Shown in pieces: positions 1 to 6,941 of a DNA stretch of 64,000 bases. The stretch is from positions 1-64,000 of the forward strand of contig NZ_JADOUY010000009.1 in NCBI RefSeq assembly GCF_015752285.1, given 5' to 3'. Numbering within the stretch: the first letter of the stretch is position 1; the number at the start of each line of letters is the position of its first letter. The notes under the pieces were generated by a model that saw only the letters and a list, made by a program, of their open reading frames with translations, was not told the DNA's origin and searched no databases. The DNA is from Mycetocola_A sp015752285 (GTDB lineage: Bacteria; Actinomycetota; Actinomycetes; Actinomycetales; Microbacteriaceae). The translations under genes and the position numbers were made by a program.

Positions 1-89
1 ACTCGCTCGGGTAGGGCTTAGGCACAATGCCATCCTTCCAGGCCGCCCTCCCGGGCAAGCCAGATCAGATGTCACCTTTCCGTGCAGCA

Positions 90-374
90 GACCCGAACGA
101 GCGTTTGAACCGGGAGATCCGCCGCCGCACCGACAGCGTTGGGATCTTCCCCCACCGCGACGCGATCACCCGCCTCGTCGGCGCCGTCCTCGCCGAGCAG
201 ACCGACGAGTGGGCTGAAGGGCGCCGCTACCTCGGCCTCGACATCCTTGCCAAGAGCCGCCTCACTCTCGTCTCCAAAACGAACGAGGAGGTGGCCGACC
301 AGCTCACCCTCGAACTCAGCGCCTAACCCCACCGACCGAAGGAAACATGGCTACACCACTCCACGGGACTTGAC
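90..374 (+). pseudogene. IS256-family transposase, 3' remnant with IS end
   Basis: From about base 90 to the stop at 326 the reading frame gives the last ~78 residues of an IS256-type mutator transposase (NERLNREIRRRTDSVGIFP, then AVLAEQTDEW and LGLDILAKSRLTL). This is nearly identical to the C-terminus of the complete copy at 27520-28767. After the stop, the DNA still matches the terminal sequence of that copy (GCTACACCACT then GGGACTTGAC, ending near 374), so the transposon end is present while the first 80% of the gene is missing. The 90 bases before it have no visible relation to IS256. This is a dead scar that interrupts the minus-strand gene next to it. Confidence 0.85.
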
Positions 375-685
375 CGGAAATGCAAATACCGCCAGCTAAC
401 GCAAAGGTGGTCTCCCAACTTGTTGGGACAGTGAGCTCTTGCCCTTCCGCCGACCGGAAGGTGCAGGACACGCCTAGAGGCAGGTAGGTGACCTCCCCGG
501 TTGCCCCCGCTTCGACCGGTTCGATAACCGCTACAGGTGCCGGCGCCAGCGCTTGGCAATAGTAGTCAGGGTTTCGAGTATCGTTCACGAATGGCTGCAA
601 AGAGGAGAGCAAGGACGATGCCGCCGAAAGCTAGCAACGCACCGACCAACCTCAAAGCTAACCGCCCTCTTTTAGTCGACGGCAT
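375..685 (-). pseudogene. Small membrane protein, truncated by IS256 remnant and probably frameshifted
   Basis: An ATG at 685 has a good ribosome site (AGGGGAG, six bases upstream) and starts MPSTKRGR followed by a hydrophobic helix (LVGALLAFGGIVLALLFAA). The frame stops near 567. The adjacent minus frame, opening around 612, then continues plausibly with a soluble domain (NDTRNPDYYC, GEVTYLPLGVSCTF) and a second hydrophobic start (TTFALAGGI). At 374 that frame runs into the IS256 end, which supplies the last ~17 residues. I infer one gene with a frameshift near 590-610 and a 3' end lost to the insertion. The family was not recognised; the single-base shift could also be a sequencing error. 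Confidence 0.5.
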
Positions 686-780
686 GTTTCTCCCCTTGCA
701 TATTGAGCTACTGCGCAAGAAGTCGTTAAGTTTCCAAAGCAGTGGCACTGCGCAGCTTGTACAGATTCCCTCCGCGCAGG

Positions 781-1512
781 TTATGTCTGATTGAGGCTTG
801 AAGAATATGTGTCTTTCGGCCCATCTTCCGGACGCTCCAACCTGCCGAGTTGGTCCTCGTTCCCATGAGGGACGGTCGCCCCAGCGGCTCTTGATCGCGG
901 GGGCTCCCCAGTGAGTCCAATCCGGGTAGCCCTATTCAACGCATCTATCCGCGATGTAGCGCCAAGTTTTGAGTAGAGATTACTCACATGGCGTTTGACT
1001 GTTCCAACTTGTATTGACAAGCTCTCCGCTATTGCAGCATTTGTCATCGCCCTACCGAGCATTTGGAGTACTTGATCCTCCCTCGCAGAGAGAAGTCTCC
1101 GCCGCTCAGGTCTTTCCCTATTGCCGCCCCCCTCGGGTCGGCGAACCTGTCCCATGCGCTGCAACGCCAAGATGAGATCGGAGCTGCGAAGCGACTTTGT
1201 GAGGTAGGCGGAAGCGCCTGCTTCGACCAGTTCGGCCTCAAGCACGCGATCCGCGTGCATTGTAAGGATGACTACGTGGGTTGCGGGGCTTGTCCGTTTC
1301 AGAGCTCGCACCGTCGTGTAGGCCGATGGTCCCGGCATGTCGATGTCGAGGAGAACTACGTTTGGAGTTGTCGCTCGTGTCATCGGCACAGCATCCCAAG
1401 AGTTGTTGGCCTCACCAACTACGACGATCTCCGAGCTCTTTTCCAGGAGTGCCACCAGGCCTTCCCGGAAGAGATCGTGGTCGTCGAGAACGATCACCCG
1501 CAGAGAGGTCAC
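781..1512 (-). CDS. NarL/LuxR-family response regulator
   Basis: Two-component DNA-binding regulator, 243 residues. The receiver domain (residues 4-120) carries the acidic pair D10-D11, the phospho-acceptor D56 in LLDIDMPG, and K106 in YLTKSLR. A LuxR-type helix-turn-helix follows (residues 140-200: LSAREDQVLQMLGRAMTNAAIA, cut by IQVGTVKRHVSNLYSKLG). About 40 polar residues extend beyond the HTH. The ATG overlaps the stop of the upstream kinase gene by four bases (ATGA), so the two are translationally coupled. The cognate kinase is frameshifted, so the regulator may be orphaned or phosphorylated by another donor. The target genes are not evident here. Confidence 0.93.
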   Translation of the reverse strand: MTSLRVIVLDDHDLFREGLVALLEKSSEIVVVGEANNSWDAVPMTRATTPNVVLLDIDMPGPSAYTTVRALKRTSPATHVVILTMHADRVLEAELVEAGASAYLTKSLRSSDLILALQRMGQVRRPEGGGNRERPERRRLLSAREDQVLQMLGRAMTNAAIAESLSIQVGTVKRHVSNLYSKLGATSRIDALNRATRIGLTGEPPRSRAAGATVPHGNEDQLGRLERPEDGPKDTYSSSLNQT

Positions 1513-2258
1513 GTCCCGTCCACCTTCGAAGACAGTGGCAGGTGAATGTGGACCGCTACTCCGGACTTGGTTGAATGCACGGACATATCGGCGCCTATGG
1601 CGCCGGCTCGCTCCTCCATCCCGATGATTCCGAGCGATTTGGCACTGGTCGCGTCTTTTGGGATTCCGGGACCGTCGTCGACCACGAACAAGCTCAAATC
1701 CGCATCTCGCCAGACAAGCGAGACCATCACCCTTGACGCGGGCCCCGCATGGCGGCGGGAGTTTCGGATCGCTTCGATAGCGATCATGAAGAGCTCTTCA
1801 GCTTGCGCAGAGGGTAAGAGGCGGGGTGAGCCCTCCGAGACGACCACTATTTCCGATTCTGTCCCGATGACGTTGTCGACATATTTCCTTATGGCGTCGT
1901 CGAGAAAGTCTGTCCCTACGCGTTGTCGCAGGTCAAAGGAGATCGACTGCACGTCGGTGAGTGCGGTCCGGATTATGCACGCCGCGGCGTCGAAATGTTG
2001 GGAGCCCTCAGCCCCATCCAAATCTAAGACACCGAGTTCGATTCGTTGGATCGAGGCTGCGAGGTTGTGAGCAACGCGGTCATGCAGCTCGCGCGCGACA
2101 TAGTTGCGGCTCTCCTGATTCGCGGTGCTGATCTTCTGACGGAGAGCTTCCGTGTACGCGATCGCGCCGGGAGGGAATCGACGCCAAACTGCGTGATGGA
2201 GGATTTGAGCTACGGCTATGGTTGCGCTCTCGGTTTCTGTTTGTGCGTACGTGACCAC
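1509..2258 (-). CDS. NarL-type sensor histidine kinase, kinase part (frameshifted gene)
   Basis: The 249-residue frame contains a HisKA_3 dimerisation helix with the phospho-accepting His in ARELHDRVAHNL (H59) and a complete HATPase_c domain: N-box EAIRNSRRHAG, G1 box DDGPGIP, G2-like SLGIIGMEERA. It would autophosphorylate and pass the phosphate to the regulator whose start overlaps its stop. The initiation codon here is not natural: the N-terminal part of the same family (ending AAEALFGVALP) lies in another frame just upstream, and joining FGVALP to LVVTYAQTE gives a continuous protein. The kinase is therefore either a frameshift pseudogene or a sequencing error. There are no transmembrane segments, so the protein would be cytosolic. 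Confidence 0.85.
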   Translation of the reverse strand: MVTYAQTETESATIAVAQILHHAVWRRFPPGAIAYTEALRQKISTANQESRNYVARELHDRVAHNLAASIQRIELGVLDLDGAEGSQHFDAAACIIRTALTDVQSISFDLRQRVGTDFLDDAIRKYVDNVIGTESEIVVVSEGSPRLLPSAQAEELFMIAIEAIRNSRRHAGPASRVMVSLVWRDADLSLFVVDDGPGIPKDATSAKSLGIIGMEERAGAIGADMSVHSTKSGVAVHIHLPLSSKVDGT

Positions 2259-2608
2259 GAGGGCAATGCAACTCCGAAAAGCGCCTCTGCAGCCATGAGG
2301 CTGTCCGCAGGATGACGGTTCTGAGTTGCTCGAAGCAATCCAGTGTTGGTCATGCTCGCGCGGTCACCATACTCGACCGACACCGGAGATGGGTTGAACC
2401 CGCCGGTCTTCAGGGCGAGTAGCGCCTCATCCAGGATGGACTCCGCTTGTCTCCGAAATTCGGAGTCAAGCCCAGTCGTTGTCGCCAAGGGGCTCGACCG
2501 TGCCCAGAGTAAAGCTTGAACCTCAATGAGGATCCGAGCAATCAGGGTGGCTTCGATGGTCCCCTGATGGGCGCCGCTTATGGGCTCGGCCATCGCATCT
2601 GCCCCCAT
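2216..2608 (-). pseudogene. N-terminal part of the sensor histidine kinase, separated by a frameshift
   Basis: Reading from a GTG/ATG cluster near 2608-2593 (MGADAMAEPISG), this frame gives about 115 residues: a helix-rich segment (IEATLIARILIEVQALLWARS) and the stretch HPADSLMAAEALFGVAL. It then leaves the family pattern at about base 2255 and stops at 2216. The neighbouring frame picks up with LVVTYAQTETESATIAVAQIL. The region is the cytosolic sensory/linker part of the kinase at 1509-2258. The true gene start is probably 2608 or 2593; an open frame extends back to 2782 but looks random there. Confidence 0.6.
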
Positions 2609-3398
2609 CAGTCCGTCGCGGATGGTAACCGTGACGCACGCTCTACTAGTCCGCTTCGCTCCACCGTAGCGGGCGAGCGGCTCTCGCGTCGAATGGCGCT
2701 GGTCGCCGTCGCAGTGCTGAATGTTGGTGCGGTGGCTTGGTGCAGGAGTCACCCATCGTGGTGTGTCCGACTGGCCCTTCAAGATCTCACGAAAGTCTAT
2801 CTGGAGGAGGAAGGCGTCGTTGGGCGTGCTCGGTACCCCCCACTGCGGTCTTCGGCAACGCTTTGGCTCTCGGTGTCTACACCGAAACCGGCGGAAGCCT
2901 CAGCCTCACCGACCACCAGGTGGCGCTGATCACCGCAGCAGCAAGCCGCAAACCCGAGCCCAAGATCCTGGACGAGGTGTGCCGTCCCGCTCCCCCGCGT
3001 CGTTGCCATGCTCCGCCGCCTATAGACCGGGCACGGCTGGCCTGGGACACGCTCAGGCCAGCCGTGAGGAGGCCGGCGCCCCCTCACACTCCCCCACCAG
3101 GCGACAGCCAGTCACCAGAGTCACGGTTCCACTCCGTTCTGGTTCGTTTCGCGGAGCAGCGGCGTAGCCGCTGCAAAGCCCAACCCGTCGGAGCCGCTGC
3201 ACGGCGCTGTTTGCTGAGCCTTTGTGACCATTCCGGCCGGTCATCGTAGCTCCCTCCGCACCTGCGTCACCCACAATCTCGGACGCGGTCGCACGCTCCC
3301 TTATTTCGCCCGAGATTCCGGGCACTGCGGTACTCCCGGTCGCTATCGATTTCTCTCGCCGGAAGGCAAAAAAACAAGTTGTCCAAGGGGAGAGAGAC
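2609..3398. other. Intergenic stretch with no convincing gene
   Basis: No open frame here has recognisable protein character. The plus frame around 2840-2980 reads like an old gene fragment (GNALALGVYTETGGSLSLTDHQVALI) but has no start, no family I can name, and dissolves into proline/arginine-rich noise. Near 3064-3097 there is an imperfect hairpin followed by CCTCACACTCCCCC, an arrangement repeated at 4040-4072. A direct-repeat copy lies at 3191-3222. A good ribosome site (AAGGGGAGAGAG) at 3385-3396 serves the next gene, and an ACAAGTTGT palindrome just before it resembles the palindromes upstream of parA. Confidence 0.5.
3191..3222. repeat. Left copy of imperfect direct repeat bracketing the par segment
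   Basis: GAGCCGCTGCACGGCGCTGTT is followed a few bases later by CCTTT. The partner at 6042-6070 reads GAGCCGCTGCGCGGCGCCGTT and is also followed by CCCTTT, so 19 of 21 core bases match in the same orientation. The two copies enclose all the plasmid-like genes between them. Confidence 0.5.
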
Positions 3399-4043
3399 AT
3401 GACCACCACGACCACAGGCCACCTCACGTTGAGGACCAGCCAGGAAATCGCACAATCCCGAAAAGCAGCATCAGCGTTCTTCCACGGCCTCGCCACAGCC
3501 TCTACAACGCGGATCGAAAAAATCAGGGCAGAAGGAGCACGGTCCCCCAACCTTCACCTGCTGCTGTTCAATGTCTCCCAATGGCAGAACCCTGCCACGG
3601 CTTCGCGCGAAGCAGCCAGAAAGCGCTGGGAACGAGTGGAGGAGAACCTGAAACCGTACGTCGGCCGCGAGACCGCACGTCGCATGCCAGCTCACCGATT
3701 CCTCAGCCCGGAACCGGGCAACACGGCCGCACTTCGAAAGGAACGGAAAGCATGGGCCGCGAGGATGCACCGGCCGTCTCCGCGGCTGATCAGCAGACCG
3801 ACCAGGGAACAGAACGCGCATTACAGGCTGTGGATCCTTGAGAACGAACGACTCAGCACCCCCGTTCTCGCTGGTGGGCTGAGCGTCGCCCGTTCAACCG
3901 AGAAAGCGCCGCTGACGACCCGCTACATTCCGGGGAAGGTCAACCCGGCAGGAATGACACCCGAGCGTGCCCTCGAAATCGCAATGGCCGCACTCGAACA
4001 CCTATATCCGGCGGGGCGGGGCGGCCAGGGCGGCCCGCCGTGA
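3399..4043 (+). CDS. Hypothetical protein of the plasmid-type segment
   Basis: A 214-residue, basic, soluble protein (many Arg/Lys/Ala; no signal peptide or membrane helix). It starts with an ATG behind a strong AAGGGGAGAGAG ribosome site and begins with a threonine run. Conserved-looking central parts include HLLLFNVSQWQNPATASREAA and the closing TPERALEIAMAALEHLYP. I do not recognise the family. Its position as first gene of a four-gene run leading to parA and a ribbon-helix-helix protein suggests a plasmid maintenance or replication accessory, but nothing in the sequence proves it. A strong hairpin sits directly on its stop codon. Confidence 0.65.
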   Translation: MTTTTTGHLTLRTSQEIAQSRKAASAFFHGLATASTTRIEKIRAEGARSPNLHLLLFNVSQWQNPATASREAARKRWERVEENLKPYVGRETARRMPAHRFLSPEPGNTAALRKERKAWAARMHRPSPRLISRPTREQNAHYRLWILENERLSTPVLAGGLSVARSTEKAPLTTRYIPGKVNPAGMTPERALEIAMAALEHLYPAGRGGQGGPP

Positions 4044-4060
4044 GGGGTGATTCCCCTCAC
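4040..4060 (+). terminator. Hairpin on the stop codon of the preceding gene
   Basis: GTGAGGGG-TGATT-CCCCTCAC forms a perfect 8-bp GC-rich stem with a 5-base loop that includes the TGA at 4041-4043. No T-run follows (ACTCCCCC instead), so it may be a processing or attenuating hairpin rather than a full terminator. A weaker relative with the same downstream CACTCCCCC occurs at 3064-3097. Confidence 0.5.
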
Positions 4061-4169
4061 ACTCCCCCGCCAACCAGAACTTCTCCACAGCTGGACGGGA
4101 TCCGTCCGGCCGGAGTCGACAGAAAATTACGCTCAAGCCAACCCCCACAAGTCGGACAGGAGTGCACCC

Positions 4170-4493
4170 ATGAGCAATTTCGTGAAACTCGTTATCACGG
4201 AATACGACAGCGATGGCAGACCGGCGATCGGCGCAGACGACCAATGGTTGAACATCGACGCCGTCACTCACGTCGAAGAACATCTTGGCAACAACCTGTT
4301 CAGTCGCGGCCCCGGCGAGCGAGAAGAGCACTATCCCTGCCTCCTCATCACCAGCGCGGACGGAAAAGATCGACTCGTGTCGCTCGGAGCCACTCCCGAC
4401 CCCACGTCAGGGATGCAGCGCATCGAGAACTTCATGACTCTCTTGCAGACGCGGCCCATCCGCCCGCACTCAGATCTTGGCCTCAAGCGCTAA
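4170..4493 (+). CDS. Small hypothetical protein of the plasmid-type segment
   Basis: A 107-residue acidic/neutral protein starting MSNFVKLVITEYDSDG. The ATG at 4170 is chosen because CAGGAG lies just upstream and family-like sequence begins there; the frame is open further upstream but reads as noise. It contains an alternating beta-like start and a region LNIDAVTHVEEHL that could be a small beta-grasp or SH3-like fold, but I do not recognise it. It ends about 180 bases before parA, in front of an AT-rich palindrome cluster. Its function is unknown; partition or copy control is only a guess from position. Confidence 0.6.
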   Translation: MSNFVKLVITEYDSDGRPAIGADDQWLNIDAVTHVEEHLGNNLFSRGPGEREEHYPCLLITSADGKDRLVSLGATPDPTSGMQRIENFMTLLQTRPIRPHSDLGLKR

Positions 4494-4513
4494 GAATCGC
4501 AAAATGCAATAAA

Positions 4514-4649
4514 AACAAGTCTTGTAAGACAAAGAAGTATTGTATTCATGGTATTTATTGCCTTCCGCGTGTCGATCAATGCAATAAACCATTGCAACGC
4601 AATACTTGATTTGCAAGTAATCCAGTAAACACAAACAAGTATTGTTTAC
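4514..4649. promoter_or_regulatory. AT-rich palindrome cluster upstream of parA (candidate centromere/operator)
   Basis: In markedly AT-rich DNA, related elements recur: ACAAGTCTTGT (4515-4525, perfect inverted repeat), AAGTATTGTA (4535-4544), CAATACTTG (4600-4608, the inverse) and AAACAAGTATTGTTT (4633-4647, 6-bp arms). Tandem palindromes directly before a ParA plus ribbon-helix-helix pair are the usual place for a plasmid centromere and autoregulatory operator. The likely binder is the protein at 5551-5970. The parA promoter must lie in the same stretch. Confidence 0.6.
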
Positions 4650-4672
4650 CGGCTCGAAGAAAGGGTGCGCAG

Positions 4673-5554
4673 TTGGCACATACAACGGTTGTAGCGAATA
4701 ACAAGGGCGGCGTGTCCAAGACAGAGCTGACTGTGCAACTCGCTGCGGCGCTTGCCCGCGCAAATTGGCAAGTACTTGTGGTTGATATGGATCCCCAGGC
4801 AAACGCCACTCGACGCCTAGGCGTGGATTGGGATCCAACCGAACCAATTGTCACGATGTCGGAAGTGATCAAGGCGGACCAGGTTGGTGTCGCAGAGGGT
4901 GCCGTGGTCGGATGCCGATGGACGCTCCCAGATGGAACACCGACGGTGGAAGCCGGAAATATCGACGTGCTCCCTTCACGGTTTGACCTAATCAACAGGG
5001 AGACCGAGGCTGGTGTTGTAGGCGCGGTACGAAGGCTTAAGAAGGCGCTCGAGGGCTGGAGTGAGGATTACGATGTCATCCTCGTTGACACCCGGCCTGA
5101 CCTCGGGCATCTCGTCCAAATGTCGATGGCAGCTGCAGACACGATCATCATTCCTACCGACCCAAATTATGACTCCGTTGAGGCTGCAATCCGGGTGAAT
5201 GACTTCGTCACTCGTCACGCAATGGATATTGGTAACCCAGACCTCAGTGTGGGCGGCGTCGTAGTAACGCGGAGGAAGGCGACCAGCGAACACGACTACC
5301 AAATCGAAGGGCTACGCGAGCAATTCGGCGATCTCGTCTGGAACCTCGGGGGAGTGGTGAAACTCCCGGACGGTTCCGATCTCCTGAACCCGCCCTATAT
5401 ACCCGAGTGGTCCCGTTTCGCAGAGGCGGACGCTGCCGCGGTTTCCCTATCGGACTGGCACGACAGGAACGGACGTAAGACCGTTGCCATCTACGACGCA
5501 GTCGCTCGCGCCTACCAAGCCCGGTTCCTCGCTCCTAAGGGAAAAGCAGCATGA
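4673..5554 (+). CDS. parA: ParA-family partition ATPase
   Basis: A 293-residue Walker-type ATPase that moves plasmid or chromosome copies apart. The start is TTG at 4673, supported by GAAAGGG upstream and because the protein begins at once with the family pattern. It has a deviant Walker A motif KGGVSKTE (residues 11-18), VVDMDPQANAT (Walker A' region, near 40), a Walker-B-like VILVDTRPDLG, and IIPTDPNYDSVEA. Its stop overlaps the ATG of the next gene by four bases, the usual parA-partner arrangement. There is no N-terminal DNA-binding domain, so autoregulation is probably done by the downstream ribbon-helix-helix protein. Whether it still partitions anything is unclear, as no replication gene is in view. 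Confidence 0.92.
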   Translation: MAHTTVVANNKGGVSKTELTVQLAAALARANWQVLVVDMDPQANATRRLGVDWDPTEPIVTMSEVIKADQVGVAEGAVVGCRWTLPDGTPTVEAGNIDVLPSRFDLINRETEAGVVGAVRRLKKALEGWSEDYDVILVDTRPDLGHLVQMSMAAADTIIIPTDPNYDSVEAAIRVNDFVTRHAMDIGNPDLSVGGVVVTRRKATSEHDYQIEGLREQFGDLVWNLGGVVKLPDGSDLLNPPYIPEWSRFAEADAAAVSLSDWHDRNGRKTVAIYDAVARAYQARFLAPKGKAA

Positions 5555-5970
5555 CTACACCAAGCCGCCGACGGCCAGGGAGCGCAAGCCCCATCAAACT
5601 CTCGCCCCAAGTAGAAGAAGTGCGCACCTCGACCACAATCGATCCTCCGGCTGTCGTCCCCTCGGTCGATAACGAACCAACGATCGCCCCAACTCCCCAG
5701 ACTCGTGAATCGAATCGGCCGCGCAGAAGCCCAGTCGAGACCGACGAGAAAAGGCCTGTGACCTTCGGGCTCCGTGTCTCGCTCAAGAAGCGAGCCGAAA
5801 CGGCTGTGCTTCGAACGGCCGGGTACGAAGGAGGGTACAGCTCGATGGCCGCGCTCGTTGATGGGGCTCTCGAGCGGGAACTCGAACGGCTCGCGGTCGA
5901 GTTCAACAACGGAGAACCATTCCCACGAAATCCCGGAGGATTCCGACAGGGACGACCGCTGGGAAGTTAA
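5551..5970 (+). CDS. Ribbon-helix-helix-like partner of ParA (candidate centromere-binding protein)
   Basis: A 139-residue protein translationally coupled to parA (ATGA overlap). The first ~65 residues are disordered and rich in Pro, Ser and Arg. The second part has a short beta strand (RPVTFGLRVSLKKRAETAVL) and two helices (YSSMAALVDGALERELERLA), the layout of a ribbon-helix-helix DNA-binding dimer. Small proteins of this type replace ParB in many actinobacterial plasmid partition cassettes; it probably binds the palindromes at 4514-4649 and represses the operon. The identification rests on fold pattern and position rather than a family signature. Confidence 0.7.
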   Translation: MTTPSRRRPGSASPIKLSPQVEEVRTSTTIDPPAVVPSVDNEPTIAPTPQTRESNRPRRSPVETDEKRPVTFGLRVSLKKRAETAVLRTAGYEGGYSSMAALVDGALERELERLAVEFNNGEPFPRNPGGFRQGRPLGS

Positions 5971-6015
5971 CTGCCCCGATTGGAGCTGTTATGCGCCACA
6001 TCTTGGATCCAAAAA

Positions 6016-6033
6016 GCCGGCACGGAGGCCGGC
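6016..6033 (+). terminator. Possible terminator after the partition operon
   Basis: GCCGGC-ACGGAG-GCCGGC makes a 6-bp GC stem about 45 bases after the stop of the ribbon-helix-helix gene, preceded by AAAAA. No T-run follows immediately, so termination is only plausible. Confidence 0.35.
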
Positions 6034-6041
6034 CACTGATC

Positions 6042-6070
6042 GAGCCGCTGCGCGGCGCCGTTGAACCCTT
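6042..6070. repeat. Right copy of imperfect direct repeat bracketing the par segment
   Basis: GAGCCGCTGCGCGGCGCCGTT followed by CCCTTT matches the copy at 3191-3222 in the same orientation (two mismatches in 21). It ends some 15 bases before the left end of the IS21 copy. Confidence 0.5.
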
Positions 6071-6161
6071 TCCTTTTTCACCTTTTGTCAACGTCGGCCG
6101 AAAAATGACCCTGTATCGTCATCTGAAAATTGACCCCCTCTGTTTGGTTTTGCTGTGTTGG

Positions 6162-6941
6162 TTAGTTGCCGTTGCCAGCGTTTGTCGCCGCGATAAGGTC
6201 GCGGCGGGCCCGGGTGCGGTAGGACTCTCCGGACAAGCTGAGGACCTCCGCGTGATGGACGAGACGGTCGATCATGGCCGCGGCGACGATGTCGTCGGAG
6301 AAGATCTCGCCCCACCGCCCGAAGGGCATGTTCGAAGTGACCAAGATCGAACCTTGCTCGTAACGAGACGCAACGAGTTGGAAGAACAGATTCGCTGCGT
6401 CCGCGTCGAACGGTAGATAGCCGACCTCGTCAATCAGCAGGAGCCGGTAACGTCGCAACCGTTTCAGCTCCGCGTCGAGCCGGCCCGCCGCGTGCGCAGC
6501 ACCAAGCCGGGCCACCCACCCGGTCGCGGTGTCGAAGAACACCGGGTAACCGGCTTGGGCGGCCTTCACGCCCAGGCCGATCGCGAGGTGGGTCTTCCCG
6601 ACCCCGGGCGGGCCGTGCAGGACCACGTTCTCTGCCTTCGCCACGAACGTTGTAGTGGCCAGGTGAGCGAGCACGTCGCGGCGCAGCGAGGGCTGATGGT
6701 CCAGAGTGAAGTCCTCCAACGTCTTCACCTGCGGGAAGTGTGCCCCCGCGATCCGCAGGCTCGTGCCGTTGGCCTCCCGGTCGGCGACCTGGCGTTGGAG
6801 GACCGCGGTGAGGTATTCCTCGTGGGACCAAGCCTCGTCGCGCGCCTGATCGGCCAACGATTCGCAGACGCGGCCGATCGTGGGCGTCTTCAACGCCCGC
6901 ACTAGGTAACCCATCGTCGAGGCGATCTTCTCGGCAGCCAT
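6162..6941 (-). CDS. istB: IS21 helper ATPase IstB
   Basis: A 259-residue AAA+ ATPase related to DnaC, which regulates the IS21 transposase and target choice. It has an N-terminal helical domain (MAAEKIASTMGYLVRALKTP), Walker A GPPGVGKTHLA, Walker B LLLIDEVGYLP, a sensor segment ILVTSNMPFGRW, and the family-typical C-terminal HHAEVLSLSGESYRTR. The frame is intact and of full length, and its ATG overlaps the stop of istA by one base (TGATG). Because istA is broken, this copy cannot move the element alone but could act with another IstA. Confidence 0.93.
   Translation of the reverse strand: MAAEKIASTMGYLVRALKTPTIGRVCESLADQARDEAWSHEEYLTAVLQRQVADREANGTSLRIAGAHFPQVKTLEDFTLDHQPSLRRDVLAHLATTTFVAKAENVVLHGPPGVGKTHLAIGLGVKAAQAGYPVFFDTATGWVARLGAAHAAGRLDAELKRLRRYRLLLIDEVGYLPFDADAANLFFQLVASRYEQGSILVTSNMPFGRWGEIFSDDIVAAAMIDRLVHHAEVLSLSGESYRTRARRDLIAATNAGNGN

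Noticed and set aside
2737..3249. Plus-strand open frame of 170 codons
   Set aside because: Only a short central piece looks protein-like; no start signal, the rest is Pro/Arg-rich, and three other frames are equally open. Kept as an intergenic note.
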